Below, piece by piece: positions 33,652-40,739 of a DNA stretch of 45,774 nucleotides. The first letter of the stretch is position 1. Every line of letters starts with the position of its first letter. The position numbers were made by a program, and so were the translations under genes. Source of the DNA: Pseudomonadota bacterium (GTDB lineage: Bacteria > Oederibacteriota > Muellerivitia > Muellerivitales > Muellerivitaceae); the NCBI GenBank assembly GCA_021324075.1, contig JAJPJW010000049.1, positions 1 through 45,774 of the forward strand. The letters are read 5' to 3'. The notes below the pieces were generated by a model. That model did no database searches. It had not been told where the DNA came from and saw only the letters and a list, made by a program, of their open reading frames with translations.

Positions 33652-33912
33652 ATGACCTTTCCTCGGCGTAAAACCACGAGTAGTGAGTGGCACAAAAGCC
33701 TTGCTTCGGGCAAATTAACGGTTCCAAACCAAGGCGTTTTCGGGGCTGCGTTGCTTGAAGAAACGCATGTTTATATTTTCCAACTTATCGGAACCCAAGA
33801 ACTTTATGAAGTTGAGAGCGGGGATTCAGCGGAGGCCTTCCGGCGCTGCCTTCGGGAAAAGGTATGGCCTATTGAAAGGGTTGCGTACTTAGGGAAAAAA
33901 GAATCGCCCTGA
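33652..33912 (+). CDS. Unknown small protein of the inverted-repeat segment
   Basis: 86 residues, not recognised. It has a basic start (PRRKTTSSEWHKSLASGK) and two beta-type segments (AALLEETHVYIFQLIGTQEL). The 15-bp inverted repeat at 33676-33690 lies inside its 5' end, so either that repeat is an operator or the start is downstream. It converges with the XRE gene at 33956. A two-gene toxin-antitoxin-like pairing is conceivable, but no toxin motif is visible. Confidence 0.5.
   Translation: MTFPRRKTTSSEWHKSLASGKLTVPNQGVFGAALLEETHVYIFQLIGTQELYEVESGDSAEAFRRCLREKVWPIERVAYLGKKESP
33674..33690 (+). repeat. 15-bp inverted repeat, left copy
   Basis: ACGAGTAGTGAGTGG (33676-33690) is the exact reverse complement of CCACTCACTACTCGT at 34207-34221. 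CCAC...GTGG (33674-33690) is also a short internal palindrome. Similarity continues on the GTTTT..GCC side. Confidence 0.65.
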
Positions 33913-33955
33913 ACCCGGAATGGATGGGGAACCGGTGTCTCCCCCTCTTCAGTGG

Positions 33956-34174
33956 TTAAATTCCCTCGAACAATTTGTGAACGGGGTAATTCAAACCCTT
34001 TGCGATCTTGACGGCGTTTCGAAGGGTGATGTTTCGTTCGCCCCGCTCGACAAAACCGATGAAATTCGGCGTCAGGCCGGCATGTTGGGCCAGTTGTTCC
34101 TGGGTCCAACGCCGCTTGAGCCGCAGCTTGCGGACGTTGACGCCGAATTGCTTGATGATGGTTTCTTTGTTCAT
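33956..34174 (-). CDS. Small XRE-family regulator
   Basis: 72 residues, almost entirely one helix-turn-helix: VRKLRLKRRWTQEQLAQHAG, LTPNFIGFVERGERNITLRN, and KGLNYPVHKLFEG. It is a Cro/C1-type DNA-binding protein without an effector domain. The repeat at 34207-34221 lies 33 bp upstream of its start on the minus strand, with an ACTAC-TC-GTAGT palindrome (34213-34224), and is a good candidate for its own operator. Its partner gene would be the convergent frame at 33652. Confidence 0.88.
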   Translation of the reverse strand: MNKETIIKQFGVNVRKLRLKRRWTQEQLAQHAGLTPNFIGFVERGERNITLRNAVKIAKGLNYPVHKLFEGI

Positions 34175-34206
34175 GTTTTTAACTTATGGTTAATCCCACC
34201 TTTTTA

Positions 34207-34224
34207 CCACTCACTACTCGTAGT
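34207..34224 (-). promoter_or_regulatory. 15-bp inverted repeat, right copy, with palindrome
   Basis: CCACTCACTACTCGT (34207-34221) matches the left copy in reverse complement. ACTAC-TC-GTAGT (34213-34224) is a perfect palindrome upstream of the XRE gene. It is a likely operator or end of a small mobile segment. Confidence 0.6.
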
Positions 34225-34407
34225 TTTTGCCATGAAATCTTGGCCCTTGTCCCACCCTTTCGTGAATATTTGAGTTTTGTTTTGAAAGCGGGCGGGCCTA
34301 TTGTGTAGGGATGTTTTTAAAGTGGGGGGATTGATTTAGCCTTGGAAACTTGTTCCGCCCGTCTCCCGTCCTTACCTTGAATGAAACATGGTTTTGGAGG
34401 AAACGAA

Positions 34408-35043
34408 ATGGAAGTATTGAAAATCGACGTTTATTCCGACGTGATCTGCCCCTGGTGCTACCTGGGAAAGAAAAGACTTGAGAAGGCTTTGGGTTCAGCC
34501 GGGAAAAACGCCCAGGCGGAGGTGCGTTTTTTGCCCTACGAGCTCAACCCCGCCACGCCCGAGGAAGGGCTGGACCACAAAGCCCATTTGGCCGCCAAGT
34601 TTGGTGGAGTGCACGCCCTGGACGCGGCCCATGCCCGCCTGACCGCCCTTGGAAAAGAAGTGGGTATTGATTACCGGTTCGACGATATCCGGCGGACGCC
34701 CAACACCTTCAATGCCCACCGGGTTCTTTGGATGGCGGAAAAGGAAGGGAAGGGAAACGCCGCCCATAATGCTTTCTTCAAGGCTTATTTCACCGATGGG
34801 AGGGACCTGGGGGATAAAAAAGTCTTAGCGGAAGTAGCCGTCTCCACAGGCCTGGACAAGGCCGCGGTCGAAAGCCTCCTGGCGGGAAAGGGAGGGGAAG
34901 AGGAAGTGCGCGCGGCGGAGGAAAAGGCCTATGACCTTGGCATCAACGGCGTCCCCTTTTTCATTTTCAACGGTAAGTTCGCGGTTTCCGGCGCCCAAAG
35001 CGTGGAGACCTTCGTCAAAGCGTTGGAAAAAGCTTCCGAATAA
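34408..35043 (+). CDS. DsbA-family oxidoreductase (FrnE type)
   Basis: 211 residues from ATG 34408, with GGAGG 7 nt upstream; the upstream in-frame ATG lacks this. The thioredoxin-like start holds the redox motif CPWC (Cys14-Cys17) in DVYSDVICPWCYLGKKRLEK. The inserted helical domain and the C-terminal INGVPFFIFNGKFAVSGAQS with the cis-Pro VP are typical of cytoplasmic FrnE-like proteins. No signal peptide is present. It is probably a cytoplasmic disulfide oxidoreductase or isomerase. Confidence 0.92.
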   Translation: MEVLKIDVYSDVICPWCYLGKKRLEKALGSAGKNAQAEVRFLPYELNPATPEEGLDHKAHLAAKFGGVHALDAAHARLTALGKEVGIDYRFDDIRRTPNTFNAHRVLWMAEKEGKGNAAHNAFFKAYFTDGRDLGDKKVLAEVAVSTGLDKAAVESLLAGKGGEEEVRAAEEKAYDLGINGVPFFIFNGKFAVSGAQSVETFVKALEKASE

Positions 35044-35049
35044 GTTTGC

Positions 35050-35661
35050 TCAGGCCGACCCGCTGTGAATCCTGGGGCCGGACGGCTGGTTCTGGATGAT
35101 TTTCGCTTCTTCTTCCAGTAGATGGGCCCAACGTATTTCGATTTCCCGGGCGGGGAGGACTTTTTTAGCCATGTCCACGAAAAGCCGGTAATGGCCGTTT
35201 TCCGATTTGATCAAACCCGCGTAAAATTTCGACAATTCGGAATCTTTGCAGGATTCCACCAACCGTTCAAACCTTTCGCAGGAACGGGCTTCAATCAAGG
35301 CTGAAATAAGGAGCCGGTCGGCCAAATCCTGCTTTCCCCTGCCGCGCCGTACCAGGCGGTGCAAATCGACCGCATAGGGGTTTTTATGCGACCTTTCCAG
35401 CCGGCCTCCCCTTTTTTCCAGGAGCCTCAAGGCCAGTTTTAAATGGGCCGTTTCATCACCGGCGATGGCGCTCACGGAGGATAGCCAATGGTCGGGGGCT
35501 TGGGCGCTGGGCCAGAGGTTGAGGAACTCCAAGGCGTTATTGGCGGCCTTTTTTTCCAGGTAAGCCTGGTCCGAAAGAAGGGCCAGGGGTTCTTGGAGGA
35601 CCTTCGGGGCCCATTCGGCGGACGTCTGGTGTTTAAGCGGTGAAACTTTCCGGTGACTCAA
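35050..35661 (-). CDS. miaE: MiaE-like tRNA hydroxylase
   Basis: 203 residues. The di-iron ferritin-like fold of MiaE is visible: YLEKKAANNALEFLNLW, GDETAHLKLALRLLEKRGGR (ExxH), LISALIEARSCERFERLVES and IKSENGHYRLFVDMAKK (ExxH). MiaE hydroxylates the isopentenyl group of ms2i6A37 in tRNA using molecular oxygen, so its presence suggests at least some exposure to oxygen. It converges with the FrnE-type gene. No partner tRNA-modifying genes (miaA, miaB) are in the window. Confidence 0.88.
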   Translation of the reverse strand: MSHRKVSPLKHQTSAEWAPKVLQEPLALLSDQAYLEKKAANNALEFLNLWPSAQAPDHWLSSVSAIAGDETAHLKLALRLLEKRGGRLERSHKNPYAVDLHRLVRRGRGKQDLADRLLISALIEARSCERFERLVESCKDSELSKFYAGLIKSENGHYRLFVDMAKKVLPAREIEIRWAHLLEEEAKIIQNQPSGPRIHSGSA

Positions 35662-35728
35662 ATTTAATCCCTCGTTTCAACGTCGTTAAATCGGCCTGTT
35701 CTCCCAGGGGCTTTCGCTGGACAGAGTG

Positions 35729-35953
35729 ATAAAAGTCCGTAAAACGGACTTTTATGCCAGTGTCGCGAATCATTAAAAGAAGGCATAAAAATGATTCGCG
35801 CCTAGCCAGCGGCTGTCGACAGGATGTAACGGCATTTATACGGCATCCTGTTAGAATGTCCTTATTCTAGCAGGACGACATAAAATCACTTTGTCTAGAA
35901 AGCGTTCTTGTCGGATATTTCGAGACACCCAAATTCCTCCGGAATTTGGGTGT
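35729..35953. repeat. Cluster of perfect hairpins in an intergenic spacer
   Basis: Four long stems lie in about 225 bp: ATAAAAGTCCG/CGGACTTTTAT (35729-35739 and 35745-35755, 11 bp), CGCGAATCATT/AATGATTCGCG (35764-35774 and 35790-35800, 11 bp), a 12-bp stem with one wobble (35846-35857 and 35864-35875) and a perfect 13-bp stem (35925-35937 and 35941-35953). ACAGGATG/CATCCTGT (35819-35826 and 35844-35851), the palindrome CTGTCGACAG and the direct repeat ACGGCAT (twice) also occur. TTTTATGCC (35750-35758) can pair instead with GGCATAAAA (35782-35790). The upstream part, 35662-35728, shows nothing clear. The nature is unknown: structured RNA, mobile repeat or recombination site. Confidence 0.7.
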
Positions 35954-36015
35954 GGCAGACTCTAAAAGGTTTTTTTGAACCATGGGCAGCCTGCCAGCTT
36001 TCGCGAAGGAAAATT

Positions 36016-36966
36016 TTGGCCACTTATTTCCACGGACAGCACCGGATTCAAAGGCGGCCCCGGCGCTCCTTTTGGCTTTGGGAAGACCTGAAGGCCATCG
36101 TTTGGGCCACGGGTAAAGTCCTGGGCAACGGCAACCAACCCCGCCGCGGCCAGAAGCGCCTTTACGCCAGCTCCTTGGCTTTCAAGACCAGTTTGGCCCT
36201 CGTGCCCGCCTTGGCCATCCTCATGGCCGTGCTTTCCAGCGACGCCTTTGCCCAAAAGAGGGAACAGCTGCTGGACCAGATCGTCGACGCCATTTACCCG
36301 GTCCAGACCCAGACCACCAACTCCATCCTGGACCCTTCCGAACCCCAGAACCTCCAACAACTCAACCAGTTGGGCAAGCAGCAGATCCGTATTTCCATGC
36401 GGAAGTTCGCCTTTTTCTCCCAAAAAGTCGGCTATATCGGTTTTTTGGGGTTCCTGCTGATCGTCTTTCTTTTGCTCCGGGACGTAGAGCATTCCTTTAA
36501 TTATCTTTGGGAAGTGGAGAAGCCCCGGCCTTTGGTAGCCCAAATGGTGCGCCACGCCACCTTTTTCATCGGGGTTCCCCTGATCAGTGTTTTGCTGCTG
36601 ACCTTGAAGGGGTGGGCGGGCGCGCTCAACCTTTTCAACCCGTCCTTCCATCATTGGCTTTTTACTTTGGCTTTTCCTTTTTGCCTCTTGTGGGCCGCCT
36701 GTGCTTGGATGTACGCCTGGATCCCCCACACCCAAGTGGATGCAAAGGCGGCGGCCTCCACCGGCCTGGTGGCGGCGATCCTGCTCCAGACCGCTCGATG
36801 GGGGATGAACTGGTACACCTTGAAGGTTTTCGAGCGCAGCCACGTCTACGGGGCGTTGTGGACCATCCCCGTCATCCTCGTTTGGTTTTACCTTTCCTGG
36901 ATCATCCTGCTGTTCGGGGCGGAAGTGACCTTTTTCGTCCAACAGCGCCGCAACCAAAGGGCCTAA
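36016..36966 (+). CDS. YihY/BrkB-family inner-membrane protein
   Basis: About 316 residues with six or so membrane helices: SLAFKTSLALVPALAILMAV, VGYIGFLGFLLIVFLLLRDV, HATFFIGVPLISVLLLTL, WLFTLAFPFCLLWAACAWMY, and the C-terminal VYGALWTIPVILVWFYLSWI followed by LFGAEVTFFVQQRRNQRA. This is the YihY/UPF0761 family (once called RNase BN), whose function is unknown. The frame is open from 35908, but its first part covers the 13-bp hairpin. TTG at 36016, with AAGGA 6 nt upstream, is a more plausible start. Confidence 0.82.
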   Translation: MATYFHGQHRIQRRPRRSFWLWEDLKAIVWATGKVLGNGNQPRRGQKRLYASSLAFKTSLALVPALAILMAVLSSDAFAQKREQLLDQIVDAIYPVQTQTTNSILDPSEPQNLQQLNQLGKQQIRISMRKFAFFSQKVGYIGFLGFLLIVFLLLRDVEHSFNYLWEVEKPRPLVAQMVRHATFFIGVPLISVLLLTLKGWAGALNLFNPSFHHWLFTLAFPFCLLWAACAWMYAWIPHTQVDAKAAASTGLVAAILLQTARWGMNWYTLKVFERSHVYGALWTIPVILVWFYLSWIILLFGAEVTFFVQQRRNQRA

Positions 36967-37036
36967 GCCCACCTTTCCCTGACTGAAAGGCGGGAAAGCT
37001 TCACTCCGCCGATGACGGGCGTTATATCATGGCGCC

Positions 37037-38593
37037 ATGAAATACGCCCGCGCAGGGTCGCTCAGCAATACGGTTTTGCTGACCGCAGTCCTTTTTTGGG
37101 GTTCATTCCCCGGCGTTTCGGCCCAAGGACAGCCCCCCTATTTAAAGTCCGCCACCTTGACCTTGGCATCCGACGGGTGGGTGGATATTTGGCTCAATGG
37201 TGTCCCCATCCGGGAGAGCCAGCCTTCAACCCCGGATTCCAAGGGCTTCCAGACCATCCAATGCCTCCCGGAGCATCTTTGCTATTTTCAAAATGAAAAC
37301 GTACTGGCCATCGAAAACGCCAATGCCTTCCGCGAATCCCCGCCTCTGAACCGGCAGATCGGGACCGCTTACGTCCTCCAACTCCGGTTTTCGGATGGTT
37401 CCATAAGGACGCTTTCCAGCAATGACCTCCAAGACCACAGGGCTTATTACCTTCCCGACCGGGAAACAGGGGAGCCCCTCCATTGGCAGGCCATGTCCTT
37501 CAACGATGCCGGGTGGTCTTCCGCCTATTCGCTCGGAACCACCATTCCCGGAGTGGCGAGGCTTCCGGACCCGGGAACCGGGCAAGCTATCCCTTATTTG
37601 GCGTCCTCCGGTGCGACATTTGAGGTTCGTACCTCAGGAGAACGGCATCTTTACCGGCGGGAATTCAACTTGGATATCAGACCCAACCCCGGTTGTTCAG
37701 GCCGGGAAACCGTCCCCTTGAAACAATCCGTGAAGACGGTTCGTTGGGTACGCCGCCCATCCCTTGTTTCCCGGCCGCCGACTGTTTCTGAATCCACACG
37801 GGTGGACAAACCGGCCCCTTCGAGTGAAAGGATGGGGGAAAACAGGATGGAGGAGATCCATCCCCGCGTCGAGTCCCCCCAAGGCTTGCCGGCCGTTTTT
37901 CCCACCGCCACGCTTGTGTCCACGGTCAAAAAGGCCGCCCCGGCCTCTGTGCCGTTTTCATTTGCCGCATCCCCGACGAAAATAGCCGTGCCGGCCAAAG
38001 CTTTGACTCCCGCGCCGACCCCAACTCCCGCTCCCGTTTGGCCGCCGCCCACCTGGACCCCTGTCGTACGGTTGTCAGCTCCGACGGTCATGCCCCAACG
38101 CACTCCCTTGCCCGCGCCGAACCCGCGCAGGCTTTTAACCCCGACGGCGGTTTATTCCCGGCGGCCAAGCTTGCAAAGGCCAACCCCCACAGCCGTCCTG
38201 GAATTTGGGAGTCCGAACCGGGCCGATCCGTTTGAAATCAAGGCGCCGATGGTTCTCCCAAGGGTTCCAACACCCGTTCCAAGTCCGGCCACGGGCCCCG
38301 CCTTGGTTTCTGATGGGGCCCAGACCATTGTTTTCGAAAGCCAGCCTGCTAATATTTATATCAACTACGCTGATGGCGCGGGCACCTACCGCCTTGAGGT
38401 CATCGATTCTTCGCTTCGCCCAATAAGGGCTTTGTTCGAAAAACGCGTGGTGGCCCAACAAGACGATTGGGTGGAGTGGGATGGGAAGGATGACGCTGGG
38501 CGGGAGATGCCCCCCGGCCAATACACCGTGTTGTATACGAAGGATGGAACGGAGCTTAACAAGCTCATTCTCGTCAAAACGGCGGACCGCTGA
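37037..38593 (+). CDS. Secreted Pro/Thr-rich protein with FlgD-like C-terminus
   Basis: 518 residues. A signal peptide (LSNTVLLTAVLFWGSFPGVS) leads to an N-terminal ~190-residue beta domain (LTLASDGWVDIWLNGVPIRE, NENVLAIENANAF) of the carbohydrate-binding or jelly-roll type. A long low-complexity linker (about 205-425) is full of Pro, Thr, Val and Ala, including APTPTPAPVWPPPTWTP. The last ~75 residues resemble a FlgD/T9SS-like Ig domain (YRLEVIDSSLRPIRALFEKR, VEWDGKDDAGREMPPGQYTV). It may be surface exposed or wall-associated. Function is unknown. Confidence 0.72.
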   Translation: MKYARAGSLSNTVLLTAVLFWGSFPGVSAQGQPPYLKSATLTLASDGWVDIWLNGVPIRESQPSTPDSKGFQTIQCLPEHLCYFQNENVLAIENANAFRESPPLNRQIGTAYVLQLRFSDGSIRTLSSNDLQDHRAYYLPDRETGEPLHWQAMSFNDAGWSSAYSLGTTIPGVARLPDPGTGQAIPYLASSGATFEVRTSGERHLYRREFNLDIRPNPGCSGRETVPLKQSVKTVRWVRRPSLVSRPPTVSESTRVDKPAPSSERMGENRMEEIHPRVESPQGLPAVFPTATLVSTVKKAAPASVPFSFAASPTKIAVPAKALTPAPTPTPAPVWPPPTWTPVVRLSAPTVMPQRTPLPAPNPRRLLTPTAVYSRRPSLQRPTPTAVLEFGSPNRADPFEIKAPMVLPRVPTPVPSPATGPALVSDGAQTIVFESQPANIYINYADGAGTYRLEVIDSSLRPIRALFEKRVVAQQDDWVEWDGKDDAGREMPPGQYTVLYTKDGTELNKLILVKTADR

Positions 38594-38606
38594 AAGGAAA
38601 GTTCCT

Positions 38607-38795
38607 GTGGGTGAATTCTTCACCGGCCTTTGCCTTGTTATTTTGGGATTCGGGATTTACCAGTTTTCCAGGCTTTTTGGCCTATATCCCGCCCAGGGCC
38701 AAAAGAACATTCCCTGGCCCTATTTGGTTCTTACCGTCCTTTCCTATTCTTTGATGGGGATTGGCGCCATTGTGATGGTTATCGGCCTACTGTGA
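38607..38795 (+). CDS. Small membrane protein
   Basis: 62 residues from GTG at 38607, AGGA 8 nt upstream. Two transmembrane helices (FFTGLCLVILGFGIYQFSRL and YLVLTVLSYSLMGIGAIVMV) are separated by a short loop. No family is recognised. It lies 13 nt after the previous gene and 7 nt before the E1 gene, so the three may be co-transcribed. Confidence 0.6.
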   Translation: MGEFFTGLCLVILGFGIYQFSRLFGLYPAQGQKNIPWPYLVLTVLSYSLMGIGAIVMVIGLL

Positions 38796-38802
38796 GGAAA
38801 CC

Positions 38803-39501
38803 GTGAGGAAAAAAATTTTGGTGGTCGGGGTCGGAGGCCTGGGATGTCCGGTTTCCCTGGTTTTGGCCGAGGCGGGTGTGGAAACCTTGGGTCTCATGGA
38901 TCCGGATAAGGTAGAACTCTCCAACCTGCACCGGCAGGTCCTTTATTCCGAGGCCGACCTGGGGCGCCCCAAGGTTGAGGCCGCGTCGGATTACCTTAAA
39001 AAACACCACCCGAAGGTCAAGACAAACCTGGTTCCCAATGCTTTTGCGCCCCAAAACGCCGAAAAAATCTTTTCCCAATATGACCTCGTCATCGACGGCT
39101 TGGACCGACTGGAAAAGAAATTCATCCTCAACGACTGGTGCGTAAAACTGGGAATACCTTACGTACATGCGGGCGTGGTCAAGTTTGAAGGGCAGGTTTT
39201 ACCGGTCCTGCCGGGGAAAACCGCCTGCCTGAGGTGCCTGATCCCTAAAATTCCGCCTCCCTTCGCCATGCCTACCTGCCAGGAGGCCGGGGTCTTGGGT
39301 TCTTTTTCCCAGGCCATCGGTTATTTCCAAGCCCATGAGGCCTTGAGGCTTGCGGAAGGCCGGGGGCCCTTCCGGCTTTGGAAAATGGACATCCAAAAGA
39401 AGGAAGCCCGGTCGATCATTCCGGGCCGGAATCCGGATTGCGAGGCTTGTGGACAAGGCAAGGTTGAGAGGGATATGGTTTCGGCCCAATGCGAGGCTTA
39501 A
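38803..39501 (+). CDS. ThiF/MoeB-family E1 sulfur-carrier-activating enzyme
   Basis: 232 residues from GTG 38803. All E1 hallmarks are present: KKILVVGVGGLGCPVSLVLA (ATP loop), GLMDPDKVELSNLHRQVLYS (Asp and NLHRQ), then DGLDRLEKKFILND. A zinc site is formed by Cys142/Cys145 and Cys213/Cys216. The candidate catalytic cysteine is Cys159 (PTCQEAGVLG). These enzymes adenylate the C-terminal glycine of ThiS/MoaD-type carriers. It is the best candidate to activate the carrier at 30964 once its GG is exposed. A ThiF or MoeB role is equally possible. There is no rhodanese domain. Confidence 0.92.
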   Translation: MRKKILVVGVGGLGCPVSLVLAEAGVETLGLMDPDKVELSNLHRQVLYSEADLGRPKVEAASDYLKKHHPKVKTNLVPNAFAPQNAEKIFSQYDLVIDGLDRLEKKFILNDWCVKLGIPYVHAGVVKFEGQVLPVLPGKTACLRCLIPKIPPPFAMPTCQEAGVLGSFSQAIGYFQAHEALRLAEGRGPFRLWKMDIQKKEARSIIPGRNPDCEACGQGKVERDMVSAQCEA

Positions 39502-39518
39502 GGATTAAGGAGGAGACA

Positions 39519-40346
39519 TTGTTAAAGAAATCCAGGTCGGGTTGGTTCAAGATTTTTTGGACGGTTTTTGGAGTCCTGTCGGTACTGATGATGGGGGTCT
39601 CGGTTGGGAGTGCCCTCCTGCAACTCCAACCGGACCAGCCACTGCCCCGGAATGACGCCAATTCCCAAAAGGCCCATCTCCAGTTGCTGGACAAAGCCAA
39701 AAAGGGGGGCATTGACGTTTATTTTGAAGGCGATTCCATTGTGCGCCGCTGGGGGGCGACGGATTACCCCCAACAGCTGGCCAATTGGAACCAGAACTTC
39801 TACGGTTGGAACGCCGCCGACTTTGGGTGGGGCGCCGACCGGCTCGAGAACATTCTCTGGCGCCTGCAAAACGGGGAATTGGAGGGGGTCCATCCCAAGG
39901 TCATCGTGTTGCTCGGGGGTACGAACAATATCGCAGCCAACCAATGGGTTGCGTCCAATAGCCCGAGCGAAATCCTCCTTGGCTTTAAGAAGATCCTTGA
40001 AACCATGGAAAGCAAGGCGCCTGAGGCGACGATCATCCTGACGGGCATTTTTCCACGGAACGACCACATGGAATTGATTCCGGCCATCAATGAGGTGAAC
40101 GCAGGCCTCGCCAAATTGGCCGACGGAAAGAAAGTCCGATATCTCAACATCAACGACAAGCTGGCGGATAAGGATGGAAAATTGTTCGATGGAATGATGA
40201 ACCCAACCGACCACCTGCATCCCGCGCTCAGGGGTTACCAGGTTTGGGCGGACGCATTGAAACCCATTTTTACCGAACTGCTGGGGCCACCCGCGAAGAC
40301 CGACCATGCGCCGCCCCCCACGGGCGACCCCGCGGCTTCCCACTAG
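39519..40346 (+). CDS. SGNH/GDSL-family hydrolase, membrane-anchored
   Basis: 275 residues from TTG 39519, with GGAGGAG 4-5 nt upstream. An N-terminal hydrophobic helix (IFWTVFGVLSVLMMGVSVGS) anchors the exported domain. SGNH blocks follow: VYFEGDSIVRRWGATDY (block I, with the catalytic Ser in GDS), NFYGWNAADFGWGADRLENI (Gly), VIVLLGGTNNIA (Asn), and the C-terminal NPTDHLHPALRGYQVWADAL with Asp-x-x-His. It resembles the PAF-acetylhydrolase-like esterases. The substrate is not known, and a carbohydrate or lipid deacetylase is possible. Confidence 0.9.
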   Translation: MLKKSRSGWFKIFWTVFGVLSVLMMGVSVGSALLQLQPDQPLPRNDANSQKAHLQLLDKAKKGGIDVYFEGDSIVRRWGATDYPQQLANWNQNFYGWNAADFGWGADRLENILWRLQNGELEGVHPKVIVLLGGTNNIAANQWVASNSPSEILLGFKKILETMESKAPEATIILTGIFPRNDHMELIPAINEVNAGLAKLADGKKVRYLNINDKLADKDGKLFDGMMNPTDHLHPALRGYQVWADALKPIFTELLGPPAKTDHAPPPTGDPAASH

Positions 40347-40373
40347 GGGTAAAAAGCCAATTTTACGAAGGAG

Positions 40374-40402
40374 TTGACATCCGGGGATTGTTCCGGTAAA
40401 TT
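40374..40402 (+). promoter_or_regulatory. Sigma70-type promoter of the sulfate-importer operon
   Basis: Perfect TTGACA (40374-40379) and TAAATT (40397-40402) are separated by 17 nt. Initiation near 40409 would put leader element 1 at the very 5' end of the RNA. Confidence 0.72.
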
Positions 40403-40417
40403 TCAACCATTCAACGC

Positions 40418-40474
40418 GGGCTTTAAGTTCCAACTTGCTCCGGCGTTCCGAAAGGTAAACAGGAGCTAAAGCGG
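40418..40474 (+). ncRNA. Riboswitch-like leader element, copy 1
   Basis: Three nested stems: P1 GCTTTA (40420-40425) with TAAAGC (40467-40472), P2 GCTCC with GGAGC, and P3 GTTCC-GAAA-GG..AAC. Between P1 and P2 is the conserved ACTTGC context CCAACTTGC. TAAAGCGG (40467-40474) is also exactly complementary to CCGCTTTA (40508-40515), the 5' arm of the following terminator. P1 and this antiterminator are mutually exclusive. I cannot match it to a known class; sulfur-related ligands (SAM, cysteine, sulfide or OAS) are guesses from the downstream genes. Confidence 0.7.
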
Positions 40475-40502
40475 CAAACGAAGTTTAGAGAAATCCCTAA
40501 AC

Positions 40503-40534
40503 CCAGACCGCTTTAAAGGCGGCCTGGTTTTTTT
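40503..40534 (+). terminator. Intrinsic terminator after leader element 1
   Basis: CCAG/CTGG and CCGC/GCGG arms (40503-40511 and 40519-40527) form the stem, then seven T (40528-40534). Its 5' arm competes with leader element 1. Confidence 0.85.
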
Positions 40535-40552
40535 GTTTTCGGGCATTTTTAA

Positions 40553-40572
40553 GCGTTTTTTGCAAAAAACGC
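40553..40572. repeat. 20-bp perfect palindrome between the leader copies
   Basis: GCGTTTTTTG followed directly by its reverse complement. It may be a protein-binding operator or a structural separator between the two riboswitch-like units. Confidence 0.55.
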
Positions 40573-40577
40573 CGGCG

Positions 40578-40643
40578 AGGCTTTAACTACCAACTTGCCC
40601 CGGCCGTGCACCTGAAAGGGATGCAAACAGGGCGCTAAAGCGG
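40578..40643 (+). ncRNA. Riboswitch-like leader element, copy 2
   Basis: Same design as copy 1: GCTTTA (40580-40585) with TAAAGC (40636-40641), an inner GCCC/GGGC stem and an apical hairpin with GAAAGG. The blocks CTTTAA, CCAACTTGC, CCGGC, GAAAGG, AAACAGG and GCTAAAGCGG are shared. The apical stem differs in sequence and length but keeps pairing (compensatory change). A second terminator follows. Confidence 0.7.
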
Positions 40644-40666
40644 AGTTGAGATTATTGAACTTCATA

Positions 40667-40703
40667 ATCCCGGCCCGCGGTCAGCGGGGTCCGGGATTTT
40701 TTG
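40667..40703 (+). terminator. Intrinsic terminator after leader element 2
   Basis: ATCCCGG/CCGGGAT outer stem (40667-40673 and 40691-40697) with CCCGC/GCGGG inside, then a T-run to 40702. GATTAT (40650-40655) can pair with ATAATC (40664-40669) and so compete with its base. Confidence 0.85.
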
Positions 40704-40739
40704 TCTGGACTCCAAATCTTAGGAAAAGGGGTTCGGAAC

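Noticed and set aside
35729-35953. Hairpin cluster as a CRISPR array or integron attC site
   Set aside because: The arms differ from each other, so there is no direct repeat with spacers, no Cas gene nearby, and no matching attC core motif (GTTRRRY / RYYYAAC).
40418-40643. Leader elements as TPP, FMN, cobalamin, SAM-I or c-di-GMP-I riboswitches
   Set aside because: None of the diagnostic cores of those classes is present. The SAM-I core seen at 26092 is clearly different.
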